Origin: Bacillus sp. EB01 | GTDB taxonomy: Bacteria; Bacillota; Bacilli; Bacillales; Cytobacillaceae | DNA length: 64,000 nucleotides | Reading direction: 5' to 3' | NCBI RefSeq assembly: GCF_000613125.1 | Contig: NZ_HG964497.1 | Location: 875,207-939,206 of the forward strand | Part shown: piece by piece, positions 42,117 to 51,599 of the stretch | Numbering within the stretch: the stretch's first letter is position 1 | How the letters are laid out: every line of letters starts with the position of its first letter | Position numbers and translations under genes: made by a program | Notes under the pieces: model-generated | The model's input: only the letters and a program-made list of their open reading frames with translations | Told to the model about the DNA's origin: nothing | Databases searched by the model: none

Positions 42117-42142
42117 GTGAGAAAGTAAATTTTTATAAATAA

Positions 42143-42183
42143 AAAAACTGCCTTACGAAGTTTTCCCATAAGACAGTTTTTTT
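42143..42183 (-). terminator. Terminator after fliD
   Basis: AAAAAACTGCCTTACGAAG pairs imperfectly with CTTATGGG... AGACAGTTTTTTT, overlapping the fliD end region. Confidence 0.85.
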
Positions 42184-42186
42184 GAA

Positions 42187-43668
42187 TTACATCCCTAATT
42201 GCGAAGAAAGCCAGGAGCTTTGCGAATTCATTTGCTGGAGGGCCTTTTCCATCGCACTGAACTGCTTCCATAGCCTGTTTTCATAGGCATGGACCTTATC
42301 CTGCTCCCTAACAATATTTTGATCGAGCGTTTTAAGTTGCTTACCAATGAAGCTTTTTGTATCAACAGTGGAGTTTGGTGAACCCGCTAAAGAGCCCATC
42401 TGTAATACAGTTGTGTTCAGACGGTCATAAATTCGCCAAGCGAATCCACTCTTTTGGTGCAGAGTTGAATTCGTTACAGTTGTTCCAGTTAAATCCGGGT
42501 CTTTTGCTGCAAACATATTTTTGACATCTACAAGATTGGTTTGAAGTACACCTTTCAGCTTCGCTTCATCAAGAATTAATTTACCGTTATCACGATAATT
42601 AGTAGAAAAATTGATTCCAATATCTCTTAATGATTTAAAGCCATCTGGCATGCCTTCTATTGCTGAATTGAGACTGTTCCTCATTTCCGTCAAAAAAGAG
42701 CGGATGGTTGAGTCTCCAGTTAATAAACCGCTTTTCGCCTTCTCATCCCAAAGCTTGGTTTCATTTTCTTTCATATCTTTTCGCTGTTCATCCAGAAGTG
42801 GCGGATAGTCCCGATACTTCTTCTCTGATAGGCGGCCATTCAGGTCAGCAATCAGTTCGTTGTATTTGTCAACAAATGTCTTAATCCCAGTAAAGATTCC
42901 CTCAGTGTCACTGCCTATTTGAACGGTAACATTTTTAGAAATATCATTCTTTAGATTGATAGTTACTCCCTCATACGTAAAAGTATTGGTGGAAATCATT
43001 ATGGGTGTGCCATTAATTGTTACTGCACCTGACTTCCCTGCTTCACCTGTTTTTGGAGTACTTAAAGTAGTTGCCATTCCCCAGGGATCAAGCCCGGTTA
43101 TGTTGGAAACTCTAATCTCTGCTTCCGGACCTGTACCAGTTGAGGTAAGGACAAGGCTTCCACCCACGTTTGCTGCTTTTACCAGAGTTTTATCAGACAA
43201 TTTATTAATTGCAGCAACAGCCTGATCTAAAGTTCCTTTTGGAACCACAATTGCTGTATCAGAATTATTTAAGGTAAAGCTGAATTGTTCAGCAATATCT
43301 TTTCCTTGTGTATTGAAACTAACAATTGCCGGTTTGTCAGCTGTTGCAAGAGTGGCGCTGTTGATGATAATTTCCGATTTTGAACTAATCCCTGCAGAAG
43401 ATACCGCTACATTAGGATCACTGGAGCTGACTGTTTGCTTATTAAATGTGGATTGCAAACGTAAGCCTTCCATAGCCTTCCTGAATTCATCAACCTTCTT
43501 ATTCACATCACGATAGGCATCGGACTTCCAGCCCATTGAGATTTTCGATTGCTGCATCTTATGAAGACGGCTGCTTTGGACATTTACTAGATTGGCGACA
43601 ATCTCATCGGTATTCATTCCGGAAGCCAAGCCGCTGATTCTTAATGTTGTACTATTACTATTAATCAT
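42187..43668 (-). CDS. fliD: FliD filament cap protein
   Basis: 493 residues. RISGLASGMNTDEIVANLV at the start, FliD_N, then FliD_C with STFNKQTVSSSDPNVA and a helical end (ALQQMNSQSSWLSSQL). It caps the growing filament. It stands alone with its own sigma-D promoter; fliS and fliT are not downstream as in B. subtilis. Confidence 0.95.
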   Translation of the reverse strand: MINSNSTTLRISGLASGMNTDEIVANLVNVQSSRLHKMQQSKISMGWKSDAYRDVNKKVDEFRKAMEGLRLQSTFNKQTVSSSDPNVAVSSAGISSKSEIIINSATLATADKPAIVSFNTQGKDIAEQFSFTLNNSDTAIVVPKGTLDQAVAAINKLSDKTLVKAANVGGSLVLTSTGTGPEAEIRVSNITGLDPWGMATTLSTPKTGEAGKSGAVTINGTPIMISTNTFTYEGVTINLKNDISKNVTVQIGSDTEGIFTGIKTFVDKYNELIADLNGRLSEKKYRDYPPLLDEQRKDMKENETKLWDEKAKSGLLTGDSTIRSFLTEMRNSLNSAIEGMPDGFKSLRDIGINFSTNYRDNGKLILDEAKLKGVLQTNLVDVKNMFAAKDPDLTGTTVTNSTLHQKSGFAWRIYDRLNTTVLQMGSLAGSPNSTVDTKSFIGKQLKTLDQNIVREQDKVHAYENRLWKQFSAMEKALQQMNSQSSWLSSQLGM

Positions 43669-43722
43669 TGGGTCATACCCCCTTCCATGCTTTTTGTAAA
43701 ATGACGACCCTTTTATCGAAGT

Positions 43723-43749
43723 CTATCGGCTATAACAAATTAAAGTTTA
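43723..43749 (-). promoter_or_regulatory. Sigma-D promoter of fliD
   Basis: In the minus direction TAAA, 15 bases, GCCGATAG; a nearly perfect consensus. Confidence 0.9.
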
Positions 43750-43762
43750 GAGATATGAAAAA

Positions 43763-43794
43763 ATCGGGACAGCTTGCCCAGTGTCCCGATTCAA
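43763..43794 (-). terminator. Terminator after flgG (flhP)
   Basis: AATCGGGACA pairs with TGTCCCGATT, followed in the minus direction by TTTT. Confidence 0.85.
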
Positions 43795-43795
43795 T

Positions 43796-44638
43796 CTACC
43801 TCATAATATTATTAGCTACCCCCATCATTTGGTCGGCATAGGAAACTGCCCGTGAGTTCATTTGATAGCTCCGCTGGGAAGTCATCAAGTCGGCCATTTC
43901 CTTTGTAATATCAACATTGGATCCTTCCAAAAACCCAGTCGATACTTTGAATTCCCCTGCTTCCATTGCTCGCACAAAGTTGCCAATGACAGCTCCTTGA
44001 GGGAGAGCTGCTTCATCAATCACGAATTGGTTGTCTCCTGTATTTTGCAATAGCGAAGGATTCGGAATATCAACAACACCAACCTGTTGCTGGGAAAGTG
44101 AGTTTTGCCCAGTCTGCTTGTTTCTAAGCTGAATCTGACCATTTTCCATGATTTTTACTTCATCAGCACCACTCAGTTCAATAGGATTGCCTGTTTGGTC
44201 AAGCAATAGCGCACCATTAGCATGTGCAAGATGGTAGCTTCCTGGATTATCAGGATTAGGGCTTAAATGAAAGCTTCCGTCCCTTGTATAACGAACTTCA
44301 CCAGCTCCTGTTCTCACCTGAAAAAAGCCCTTGCCAGAAAGCATCAGATCAAACGGACTTCCTGTTTCAATTGCCTGTCCCTGTGCCATGTCCAACTGAG
44401 TCATCCCAGCAACCGTTCCATAGCCAACCCGGAGACCCATCGGAGTCAACCTGCCCTGTTCCTGATCGCCTCTAACCTGGTTATTCAGCTGTGAAGCAAG
44501 AATTTCCGAGAAGCTTTGCTCACGGCGCTTAAATCCTGGTGTATTGATATTTGCCAGGTTGTTTGCCGACGTATCCAGCTTTTGCTGATAGGCGTGCAGC
44601 GCACCTGAAGAAATATATAATGACGTATTCACGTGCAT
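43796..44638 (-). CDS. flhP: FlgG-type rod protein (FlhP)
   Basis: 280 residues with rod signatures LDTSANNLANINTPGFKRRE and GSNVDITKEMADLMTSQRSYQ. In B. subtilis flhO-flhP lie outside the main operon next to mbl; here they are inside the island after yaaR. Confidence 0.93.
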   Translation of the reverse strand: MHVNTSLYISSGALHAYQQKLDTSANNLANINTPGFKRREQSFSEILASQLNNQVRGDQEQGRLTPMGLRVGYGTVAGMTQLDMAQGQAIETGSPFDLMLSGKGFFQVRTGAGEVRYTRDGSFHLSPNPDNPGSYHLAHANGALLLDQTGNPIELSGADEVKIMENGQIQLRNKQTGQNSLSQQQVGVVDIPNPSLLQNTGDNQFVIDEAALPQGAVIGNFVRAMEAGEFKVSTGFLEGSNVDITKEMADLMTSQRSYQMNSRAVSYADQMMGVANNIMR

Positions 44639-44659
44639 GTTCTCCTTTTAAAAAAGATA

Positions 44660-45538
44660 TTAGCCATTGACCCTGCCGATTGTGTTCAGCTGCTCAAGTG
44701 AGCGATCATATGCACCGACTACCTTCTGATTTGCCTCGTAGCTCCGCACTACTGTCATCATGTCTGTCATCGTTTGGCCAAGGTCGACATTGGATTGTTC
44801 AATGAAGCCCTGGTTCAGCGAAAAGCCTGGATTATTACCGCCATCGATTACCTGCAAGGGCGCATCTGCCAGGAACACACTGCCGCCAAAGCGGCGAAGT
44901 TCATTTGGATTATTTGCAACAGCAACACCAACTTGTCCCCCATCCGTGGTTAGCTCAGGACGCCCGGGATAAAGAGTGATCTGGCCATCGGGGTTAATTC
45001 GGATATCTTCTTTCGTAAGACCTGCATTCAGCCGAATCGGCTGGCCATCAGATCCGAGAATTCTATAACCTTCCGATGTGACAAGCTGACCGTTTGCATC
45101 GACGTCCCACTTGCCATTCCGTGTATATCCAACCGTTCCATCGGATAGCTGGACAGTGAAAAAGGCAGCAGGTTTAACCTGCCGGCCGTTAACCGTTCCG
45201 ACAGGCAATGATTGATCATTAATTGCCACATCAAGCGGCAAGCCAGTTTCCACAAGTGAACCTTGCAAAAAGCTTGGCACCCGCTCCTGGGCATAAACAC
45301 CGTTGGAAAGCTCGCCAATCAAAGCTGGCTGGCCAGGAATTTTAATCCCTGTAGCACCGGCTTGGATTTGTTCATAATCACGGATCCTGGAAATTAGCAT
45401 ATTTGGAAATGAACGAAGAGTGGCATCGTCTTTCTTGAAGCCTGGTGTCTGGGCATTTGCCAGGTTATTGGACAGTGCTTCCTGCTTCCGCTCCATCGCG
45501 AACATCCCTGATGCTGCCGAGTACAATCCTCTTATCAT
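44660..45538 (-). CDS. flhO: FlgF-type rod protein (FlhO)
   Basis: 292 residues: MERKQEALSNNLANAQTPGF at the N-terminus and QSNVDLGQTMTDMMTVVRSY at the C-terminus. Distal rod component, paired with flhP 21 bp downstream. Confidence 0.92.
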   Translation of the reverse strand: MIRGLYSAASGMFAMERKQEALSNNLANAQTPGFKKDDATLRSFPNMLISRIRDYEQIQAGATGIKIPGQPALIGELSNGVYAQERVPSFLQGSLVETGLPLDVAINDQSLPVGTVNGRQVKPAAFFTVQLSDGTVGYTRNGKWDVDANGQLVTSEGYRILGSDGQPIRLNAGLTKEDIRINPDGQITLYPGRPELTTDGGQVGVAVANNPNELRRFGGSVFLADAPLQVIDGGNNPGFSLNQGFIEQSNVDLGQTMTDMMTVVRSYEANQKVVGAYDRSLEQLNTIGRVNG

Positions 45539-45555
45539 CTTTCTCCCCCTTTCTT

Positions 45556-45999
45556 TTACGTGTATAAGTTAACTAATATCCCTTTTATTTCACCGATTCG
45601 CTCCAAAATAGAAAGCTGGTCATGCTGCTGATTAAGAATTTGGTCGGTTAACTCCACCATTTTCTTATCGATCACTTGGACAGTCTTCAAGACTTTGTTT
45701 CCGCCGTATAAATCCCAGCTTTCTGTCTGGTAGAGGCCGACGCCGTTTTTTGTAACATCATCCATGAATCGCTTGACAAGGTTTTTGTATTTATTGAGTT
45801 CTTGAAACGTTGGGTTTTCACTCAGTTTTTGCCCCTGGCTGTCGATATCCTGCAGAAGCTGATGAAGGTGTTCCTTTGTCAGTTCCTTTGAATATGTGTT
45901 GAAAATTGATTGAAAGGCTGGGGATTGGACTGCGCCGCGTTCTTGTGTAGGAAAGCGTTGCTCACCAAAGTTTAATCGTATTGAGTCCTGTACTTTCAC
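45556..45999 (-). CDS. yaaR: YaaR-like DUF327 protein
   Basis: 147 residues from a GTG at 45999 (AAGAAAGGGGA upstream). Features FQSIFNTYSKELTKEHLHQL, FMDDVTKNGVGLYQT and LTDQILNQQHDQL match the DUF327 family, which often neighbours flagellar or yaaQ genes; the function is unknown. It leads yaaR-flhO-flhP. Repeat A lies directly upstream, so the promoter must lie in or beyond it. Confidence 0.85.
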   Translation of the reverse strand: MKVQDSIRLNFGEQRFPTQERGAVQSPAFQSIFNTYSKELTKEHLHQLLQDIDSQGQKLSENPTFQELNKYKNLVKRFMDDVTKNGVGLYQTESWDLYGGNKVLKTVQVIDKKMVELTDQILNQQHDQLSILERIGEIKGILVNLYT

Positions 46000-46019
46000 A
46001 CGCGTGTCCCCTTTCTTAG

Positions 46020-46167
46020 AAAAGCGCAAGCGCCTTGGTCAGCGCCGTATGGACTGGAGGGCCTCGAAGGAGATAAAGGAAACACGATAAGCGTAAGCGA
46101 ATCGATGTTGACTTATCGTAACGAGGGGACCGAAGTACACTAGGCGCTAGGCGCTGGAGCTAGACAG
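46020..46167. repeat. Intergenic repeat family A, copy 2
   Basis: Starts AAGCGCAAGCGCCTTGGTCAG and ends GGCGCTGGAGCTAGACAG, a pattern widespread between Bacillus genes, with the internal blocks shared with 401-493. It separates cheY from yaaR. Confidence 0.75.
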
Positions 46168-46201
46168 TTCTCTAGTAAAATATACTTTTTATCTTTTTAA
46201 A

Positions 46202-46224
46202 AAGGACCCTCTAGCAGGGTCCTT
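46202..46224 (-). terminator. Terminator after cheY
   Basis: AAGGACCCT pairs with AGGGTCCTT, with T-rich sequence following in the minus direction. It ends the fliK...cheY transcript. Confidence 0.9.
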
Positions 46225-46260
46225 GTAAAATGTAGACTTGCTCAGTAAGGTTCGTCCTGC

Positions 46261-46620
46261 TTAACCGATCACTTTACGGATTGATTCCATAACGCGGTCA
46301 GCCTGGAACGGCTTAACAACGAAATCCTTTGCGCCAGCCTGGATAGCTTCCAATACCATTGGCTGCTGACCCATAGCCGAGCACATAATAATGCTGGCCT
46401 GCGGGTTTAACGCCCTGATTTGTTTCACTGCCGTAATACCGTCCATTTCCGGCATCGTGATGTCCATAGTTACAACATCAGGATTCAGTTCCTGAAATTT
46501 TTCGATAGCGTCTGCTCCATTGACAGCTTCGCCAACAACTTCAAGTCCATTTTTAGTTAGTATATCTTTCAGCATCATGCGCATAAACGCGGCATCATCA
46601 ACGATTAATACCCTTGCCAT
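46261..46620 (-). CDS. cheY: CheY chemotaxis response regulator
   Basis: 119-residue single receiver domain: acidic pair VDDAAFMR, phospho-Asp in VVTMDITMPEMDG, Thr/Ser switch CSAMGQ, Lys in VVKPFQ. It is the last gene of the fliK block. CheY-P binds FliM and FliY. Confidence 0.96.
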   Translation of the reverse strand: MARVLIVDDAAFMRMMLKDILTKNGLEVVGEAVNGADAIEKFQELNPDVVTMDITMPEMDGITAVKQIRALNPQASIIMCSAMGQQPMVLEAIQAGAKDFVVKPFQADRVMESIRKVIG

Positions 46621-46650
46621 AATCTTCTTCCTCCTATTGTCTATCGGTGT

Positions 46651-47766
46651 TTAATTAGTCATTTTGCTTATACGGTCAATAGGGCTGACAATATCCGTAA
46701 TCCGGACACCGAAGTTTTCCTCAATGACAACAACTTCTCCTTTTGCGATCAGCTTGTTGTTTGCCAGTATGTCAACAGGTTCTCCTGCCAATTTATCAAG
46801 CTGAATGACAGAACCTGGTCCAAGTTCAAGAATTTTTTTAATCGGCATTTGCGTACGGCCCAACTCTACGGTAATAGCCAATGGGATATCGTACAGTAAA
46901 TCAATATTAGCTTTGCTTGCGTGTCCAACCGAATGTTCAGCAAATGTCGCATATTCCACTCTTTGGACATTCGTATTAGGTGGAACCATTGCAGCAGGTG
47001 CTGGTTCTGGCTGCATGACCGGAGCAACAGGCGCCGTATTCATGATTGGCTGAATCTGAGGCTGCACTTGCTGCTGAACCGTAGCCGGTTCAGGCACAGG
47101 AGCTTCCCCCGGATTAAGCAGCTTATGAATCATTTCTTTTCCGACTGATAGCGGTATGAATTGAACCATATTGGAATCTATTAAACTGCCAACCTTCAGT
47201 TTGAAGGACACCTCAATAATAATTTCCTCATTTAAATCCTCGACCTTCTTTGGAGGGACTCCAAGTACATCAACCGTCGGTGGTGAAATATCCACCTTTT
47301 GATTAAAGAGGGTAGACATCGATGTAGCAGCTGACCCCATCATCTGGTTCATTGCTTCCTGGACTGCACTAAGATGCAGTTCTGAAAGATTTCCTTCAGC
47401 AGGAATGCCTTCGCCGCCCATCATCAAATCAGCTATGATTTTGGCATCTTTTTCTTTAATCATGAGCAGATTCTTGCCTCGAATGCCGGAAGTATAGTCA
47501 ACATGGACTGCTACCTGGTTTTCTTTGATCGACTCTTCCATCCGCTCCCACTCAATCACCGCAAGAGTAGGGGTTGTAATTTCAACCCTTTGATTCAGGA
47601 GTGTCGAGAGGGCAGTCGTTGAACTTCCAAGTGAGATATTACCGAGTTCACCTAGGGCATCTTGCTCCAAAGGGCTTAGGAAATCCTTTATGGACAAAAC
47701 TGTAGTGGAATCAATTTGATTAAATAACGCATTAATTTCTTCTTGAGATAATGAACCTTCACCCAT
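46651..47766 (-). CDS. fliY: FliY switch protein / CheY-P phosphatase
   Basis: Bacillus-type FliY: N-terminal CheY-binding segment (MGEGSLSQEEINALFNQ), a CheC-like domain with both phosphatase signatures (LGELGNISLGSSTTAL and LSAVQEAMNQMMGSAATS), and a C-terminal SpoA/FliN domain (PLAITVELGRTQMPIKKIL). AAGGAG lies 11 bases before the ATG at 47766; an ATG at 47778 overlaps the fliM stop. With no cheC seen here, FliY may be the main CheY-P phosphatase. Confidence 0.94.
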   Translation of the reverse strand: MGEGSLSQEEINALFNQIDSTTVLSIKDFLSPLEQDALGELGNISLGSSTTALSTLLNQRVEITTPTLAVIEWERMEESIKENQVAVHVDYTSGIRGKNLLMIKEKDAKIIADLMMGGEGIPAEGNLSELHLSAVQEAMNQMMGSAATSMSTLFNQKVDISPPTVDVLGVPPKKVEDLNEEIIIEVSFKLKVGSLIDSNMVQFIPLSVGKEMIHKLLNPGEAPVPEPATVQQQVQPQIQPIMNTAPVAPVMQPEPAPAAMVPPNTNVQRVEYATFAEHSVGHASKANIDLLYDIPLAITVELGRTQMPIKKILELGPGSVIQLDKLAGEPVDILANNKLIAKGEVVVIEENFGVRITDIVSPIDRISKMTN

Positions 47767-47770
47767 TAAT

Positions 47771-48745
47771 TCATTCATCTCCTTCCATTGTAACTGCATG
47801 ATCGATTTGGACCGCATAGCGCCCTTTTTGGACACCCGGGTTTCCAAGATATCTTGTTGATTGGCCGACTTTTACAAGCAGCTTACCTGCGTCAATGCCG
47901 ATTACATCTCCAATTTGCAGATTCATTAAATCAGAAACGGATAATGTCGCCTTGCCAACTTCGGCAATGACCGGAACATTGACTGTGTTTAAGTTCTGGA
48001 CAATTTTATCCTGCTGTGGAGGATTTTTTCTCGTTGTCATTGATGAATACAGCTGTTGTGTCGACAGTTTCGGAAGAATAGGCTCGACAATTAAATGCGG
48101 AATGCATAATGTCAATCTTCCGGTAACCTCACCAATGGTCGCACGCAGTGCAACGATAATCACGGTGTCATTCTGGGATGCAATTTGAATGAATTGAGGA
48201 TTGGATTCGATTGCTTCCCAATGAACCTCTACATTCTCAATACCTTTCCAAACATCCTGGTACATCTCTGCTACTTTGACGAAAATTTTCTTGATGAGCA
48301 CTGTTTCAATCTCAGTCAAAGCTTCACTTCGGGCAGAGGAAACCCCTACCCCTCCCATCAACCGTTCCAGCATTGCAGTGGCAATCTGGGGATTTGTTTC
48401 AATCACCATTTTTCCATCCATCGGTTTCACGTCGTAAAGATTCAAAATCGTCTTGGACGGAATAGATGCAATGAATTCCTGGTAGTTTACCTGGTCGACG
48501 AGATCAATTTCAATTTGGACAAATGTCCTTAACTGAGCTGAAAGATAGGAAGTGAACATCCTCGTGAAATTTTCATGAATGCGCATAATGCTGCGAAGCT
48601 GATCCTTCGAGTATCGCATCGCACGTTTGAAATCATATACTTTCACTTTATCTTTTGGTTCGTTTATATCGGAGGCTTGAAAATCTCCGCTGTGCAGAGC
48701 TGATAACAGGGCATCTATTTCCTGTTGAGATAAAACATCTGCCAA
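47771..48745 (-). CDS. fliM: FliM switch protein
   Basis: 324 residues: CheY-binding peptide LSQQEIDALLSAL at the N-terminus, the CheX-like middle domain and the C-terminal SpoA domain (GKATLSVSDLMNLQIGDVIG). Direct neighbour of fliY. No fliL lies between flgE and fliM. Confidence 0.96.
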   Translation of the reverse strand: MADVLSQQEIDALLSALHSGDFQASDINEPKDKVKVYDFKRAMRYSKDQLRSIMRIHENFTRMFTSYLSAQLRTFVQIEIDLVDQVNYQEFIASIPSKTILNLYDVKPMDGKMVIETNPQIATAMLERLMGGVGVSSARSEALTEIETVLIKKIFVKVAEMYQDVWKGIENVEVHWEAIESNPQFIQIASQNDTVIIVALRATIGEVTGRLTLCIPHLIVEPILPKLSTQQLYSSMTTRKNPPQQDKIVQNLNTVNVPVIAEVGKATLSVSDLMNLQIGDVIGIDAGKLLVKVGQSTRYLGNPGVQKGRYAVQIDHAVTMEGDE

Positions 48746-48815
48746 ATGCCTTCCCCCTAACTCTTCCCTGAGTTATATAACCATTCATGGCCTCTTATCA
48801 TAAAAGGGAGAACGG

Positions 48816-49688
48816 TTAACGCTTAAGGTTGATAATTTCTTCAAGGATGGAGTCTGATGTTGTGATTGTCCTGGCGTTTGCCTGGAATCCACGCTGAGCA
48901 ACAATCAGCTCAGTAAATTCTTCGGTCAGATCAACATTCGACATCTCAAGGATACCCGAATTGATTTGTCCGCCTCGGTTGTCTTCAATTCTGCCTGCGA
49001 AGACATCACCGGAGTTTCCTGTTTCTTCAAATAATGTGCTGCCAACTTTGCTAAGGCCCCCTGGATTAGGTACAACTGCAGTCGCAAGCGAAATATTTTC
49101 GCCGGCGCGAGTATCGTCATTATTCATATAATAGTTCGTACCGTCATAGGCAAGCTTGCCGCTTTGGCCATTTTTATCAACAACGTTAATATAGCCATAG
49201 GCATCAATTGAAAAAGACGTATAATCTGCGCTTGATAGCTTAATGTCAACCAGGCCTGTATCAGTTGTACCTTTTACAAAAAAGCCGTTGGAATTGACAA
49301 GATTTCCACTTGCATCAACCGTGAAGTTGCCTGCTTTTGTCAAATACGGTGTTGCATTCGCGCCAGCCTCTGACGTGACAACGAAAAATGCATCTCCATC
49401 AATGGCAAGGTCTGTCCCTACATTCGTAGTCATTGGGCTTCCAGGTGTGTGGAGGGTATCAATCGATGAAATCCTTGTACCTAGACCGACTTGCTTAGGG
49501 TTTATTCCGCCTGTTTGATTATTTGGACCAGTGGCACCAGCAATATTTTGGCTGATAATATCCTGGAACATGACACGGCCTTTTTTAAATCCGACAGTAT
49601 TTACGTTTGCGATGTTATTACCGATTACATCCAGTTTTGTTTGAAACCCTTTCATCCCTGAAACACCGGAGTATAGAGACTTTAACAT
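48816..49688 (-). CDS. flgE: FlgE hook protein
   Basis: 290 residues. N-terminal KLDVIGNNIANVNTVGFKKG and C-terminal SNVDLTEEFTELIVAQRGFQ with INLKR end. Next to its cap gene flgD, so it is the hook protein rather than a rod FlgG. Confidence 0.92.
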   Translation of the reverse strand: MLKSLYSGVSGMKGFQTKLDVIGNNIANVNTVGFKKGRVMFQDIISQNIAGATGPNNQTGGINPKQVGLGTRISSIDTLHTPGSPMTTNVGTDLAIDGDAFFVVTSEAGANATPYLTKAGNFTVDASGNLVNSNGFFVKGTTDTGLVDIKLSSADYTSFSIDAYGYINVVDKNGQSGKLAYDGTNYYMNNDDTRAGENISLATAVVPNPGGLSKVGSTLFEETGNSGDVFAGRIEDNRGGQINSGILEMSNVDLTEEFTELIVAQRGFQANARTITTSDSILEEIINLKR

Positions 49689-49713
49689 TCATTTCCCTCC
49701 TAAATTCTTGGTT

Positions 49714-50139
49714 TTATTTCACTTCTTTAATTTCTGTAACATACTCCAAAGGAATTTTTTGCTCGCCAACAAGATAATAATAATTTCCATCAATTGTGGA
49801 AATCCCTTTTACAGTACCACTGGCAGTAGCTCCGGATGAATCCGTCACCCAAGTAATCTCTTTTCCAATAACCGAAGCATGCTGGCTGATTTGCAAATTG
49901 GCAAACTGTTCAAAGGACTGGTTCAGGTTGGTCATCTGCTCCAGAGAACTGAATGTCGCCATTTGCGCGATAAAATCGCGGTCCTGAAGCGGATTGGATG
50001 GATCCTGATTCGATAGCTGGGTAGTTAATATTTTCAGAAAGTCGTCTTTCCCCAGTTTGCTTTTTTCCTCAAAAGGGGTGGCGTTCCGAAAAATTGAGGC
50101 CGTATTTGCAGCGTTGCTGACATTGACCCAATTGCTCAT
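49714..50139 (-). CDS. flgD: FlgD hook cap protein
   Basis: 141 residues from the ATG at 50139 (AAAGGAGAGAC upstream). KLGKDDFLKILTTQLSNQDP and PLQDRDFIAQMATFSSLEQM are FlgD signatures. It is shorter than enterobacterial FlgD but normal for bacilli. Confidence 0.95.
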   Translation of the reverse strand: MSNWVNVSNAANTASIFRNATPFEEKSKLGKDDFLKILTTQLSNQDPSNPLQDRDFIAQMATFSSLEQMTNLNQSFEQFANLQISQHASVIGKEITWVTDSSGATASGTVKGISTIDGNYYYLVGEQKIPLEYVTEIKEVK

Positions 50140-50155
50140 AAGTGAGTCTCTCCTT

Positions 50156-51469
50156 TTATGCGGTGAAATCAATACTAGAAACCGATCTCTTTGAGTTACT
50201 TCCATATGTATAAGAAGTTATCTCTTTCTCAATATCTGCTTCTTCGAGTGTGATTGATTTAGTACGTTTGCCGGATGGATGCTCTTGTGACTGAAAGGCC
50301 TTCTGTTCCTGGGGAGAATTGAATCCCCCTTGTGTAAAAGAAAAGCCCTGTGCGGTTGAGTCTGAAGCAAGTACAGGCTGCTGGACCACATCGACCTTAT
50401 TCACGACAATCCCTTGCTGCTGTAATGCTTGTTTCAAACTGGACAACTGCCCCTCAAGTACATCCCGGGCAGCTAAAGTTTCCGTTATAATTTCAGCGGT
50501 TACCTGTCCATCCTGAAGCATAACCTGGATTTGAACCTTGCCAAGATGCTCGGGAGAAAGTAAAAATCGGGCAACGGTTTTGTCAGGAAGTCCATTGACA
50601 TTTGCCGTAATTTGACCAAGGATCCGGGTTGCTTCCGGAACAAATGATTGAACATGCACTGTTTTAGGAGGAGCGGTTGGCTCACTCCAGCTTCCATTGC
50701 TTTGTACGTTTATCGCTCCTGAAGGGAATAAGGAAGGATTGGCCGTACCTTGAATTCCTTCTTCTTTTATTTGCAATGGCTTGGTTGCTCCGCTTGAAGC
50801 GGATAAGAACAATTGATTTTTATCTAGATCCAGAGGCAATTTTGCGTCGGTTGGTTTGTATTCCGGAGACTGTGGTTCGGAAATGGAAGGCTTCCGCGAA
50901 TCTTGAGCATCTTTAACCAGCTTGTCCTGTCTTGCCTGTAAACCGGCAATTAGAGGCTCGATAGCTTCCGCCAATTCTGTTAATACTCCTGTATTAGCTG
51001 CTGGGCCGGATTCAAGGAGGCTTACTGCTTTTTGAAGCAGGTCACGAATGCCTGGTATCTCATAAATCTCCTGAATCGAACTTAAATCAAGCTGTCCTTT
51101 TACTGCTTCAATTTTTCCAGCAAGCTGCATAACTCCAGAGTTTGTTGAATCGGAAGGATCGCCTTGAGCGTTTTCACCTGAAGCGGAAGCAGTCAGCACG
51201 TTCTGAAGCTCTTTGAACAACCCAAGCAATCCCGCTAACAGTGCTGCAACTTCTTCTTCTTTTTCCTCGGAAGGGATGACCCCTGTTTCTTCAGTGGAAG
51301 ATTCCACTGTTAAAAGTGAGTCCTGCCCATCTTCATTTACATTAACCTGGAACATTTGTAAAATCTGGTCAAATGAAGTAAGAGTATCAGGTTGCTTAAG
51401 CGACTTCTTTATTGGAGATTCCCAATTGTTTGTTTGATTGTTTTTGATAGTTACTTGAAGGTTATTCAA
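50156..51469 (-). CDS. fliK: FliK hook-length protein
   Basis: 437 residues: a low-complexity N-terminal ruler part and a C-terminal Flg_hook domain (RFLLSPEHLGKVQIQVMLQD, ARDVLEGQLSSLKQALQQQG). It signals FlhB to switch substrate. First gene of its transcript here, whereas in B. subtilis it follows fliJ and ylxF. Confidence 0.92.
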   Translation of the reverse strand: MNNLQVTIKNNQTNNWESPIKKSLKQPDTLTSFDQILQMFQVNVNEDGQDSLLTVESSTEETGVIPSEEKEEEVAALLAGLLGLFKELQNVLTASASGENAQGDPSDSTNSGVMQLAGKIEAVKGQLDLSSIQEIYEIPGIRDLLQKAVSLLESGPAANTGVLTELAEAIEPLIAGLQARQDKLVKDAQDSRKPSISEPQSPEYKPTDAKLPLDLDKNQLFLSASSGATKPLQIKEEGIQGTANPSLFPSGAINVQSNGSWSEPTAPPKTVHVQSFVPEATRILGQITANVNGLPDKTVARFLLSPEHLGKVQIQVMLQDGQVTAEIITETLAARDVLEGQLSSLKQALQQQGIVVNKVDVVQQPVLASDSTAQGFSFTQGGFNSPQEQKAFQSQEHPSGKRTKSITLEEADIEKEITSYTYGSNSKRSVSSIDFTA

Positions 51470-51513
51470 ATAAAAACCCCCTGCAAAACGGTTAAAGTTT
51501 ACGTTTAACCCTT

Positions 51514-51542
51514 ATTATACCTGACCTTCCAAAGATAGTCAT
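51514..51542 (-). promoter_or_regulatory. Sigma-A-like promoter of the fliK block
   Basis: In the minus direction ATGACT, 17 bases, TATAAT. An inverted repeat GTTAAA/TTTAAC (51491-51509) lies just downstream of the -10 and could be an operator. Confidence 0.6.
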
Positions 51543-51599
51543 GACATTTTTTGATATAATCAAAGTTTTTGATACTATTGGACTATTTTGATGCGTAAA

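Noticed and set aside
48816-49688. Calling this gene flgG (rod) rather than flgE (hook)
   Set aside because: It directly follows flgD and fliK, and two other rod-type genes (flhO, flhP) are present nearby.
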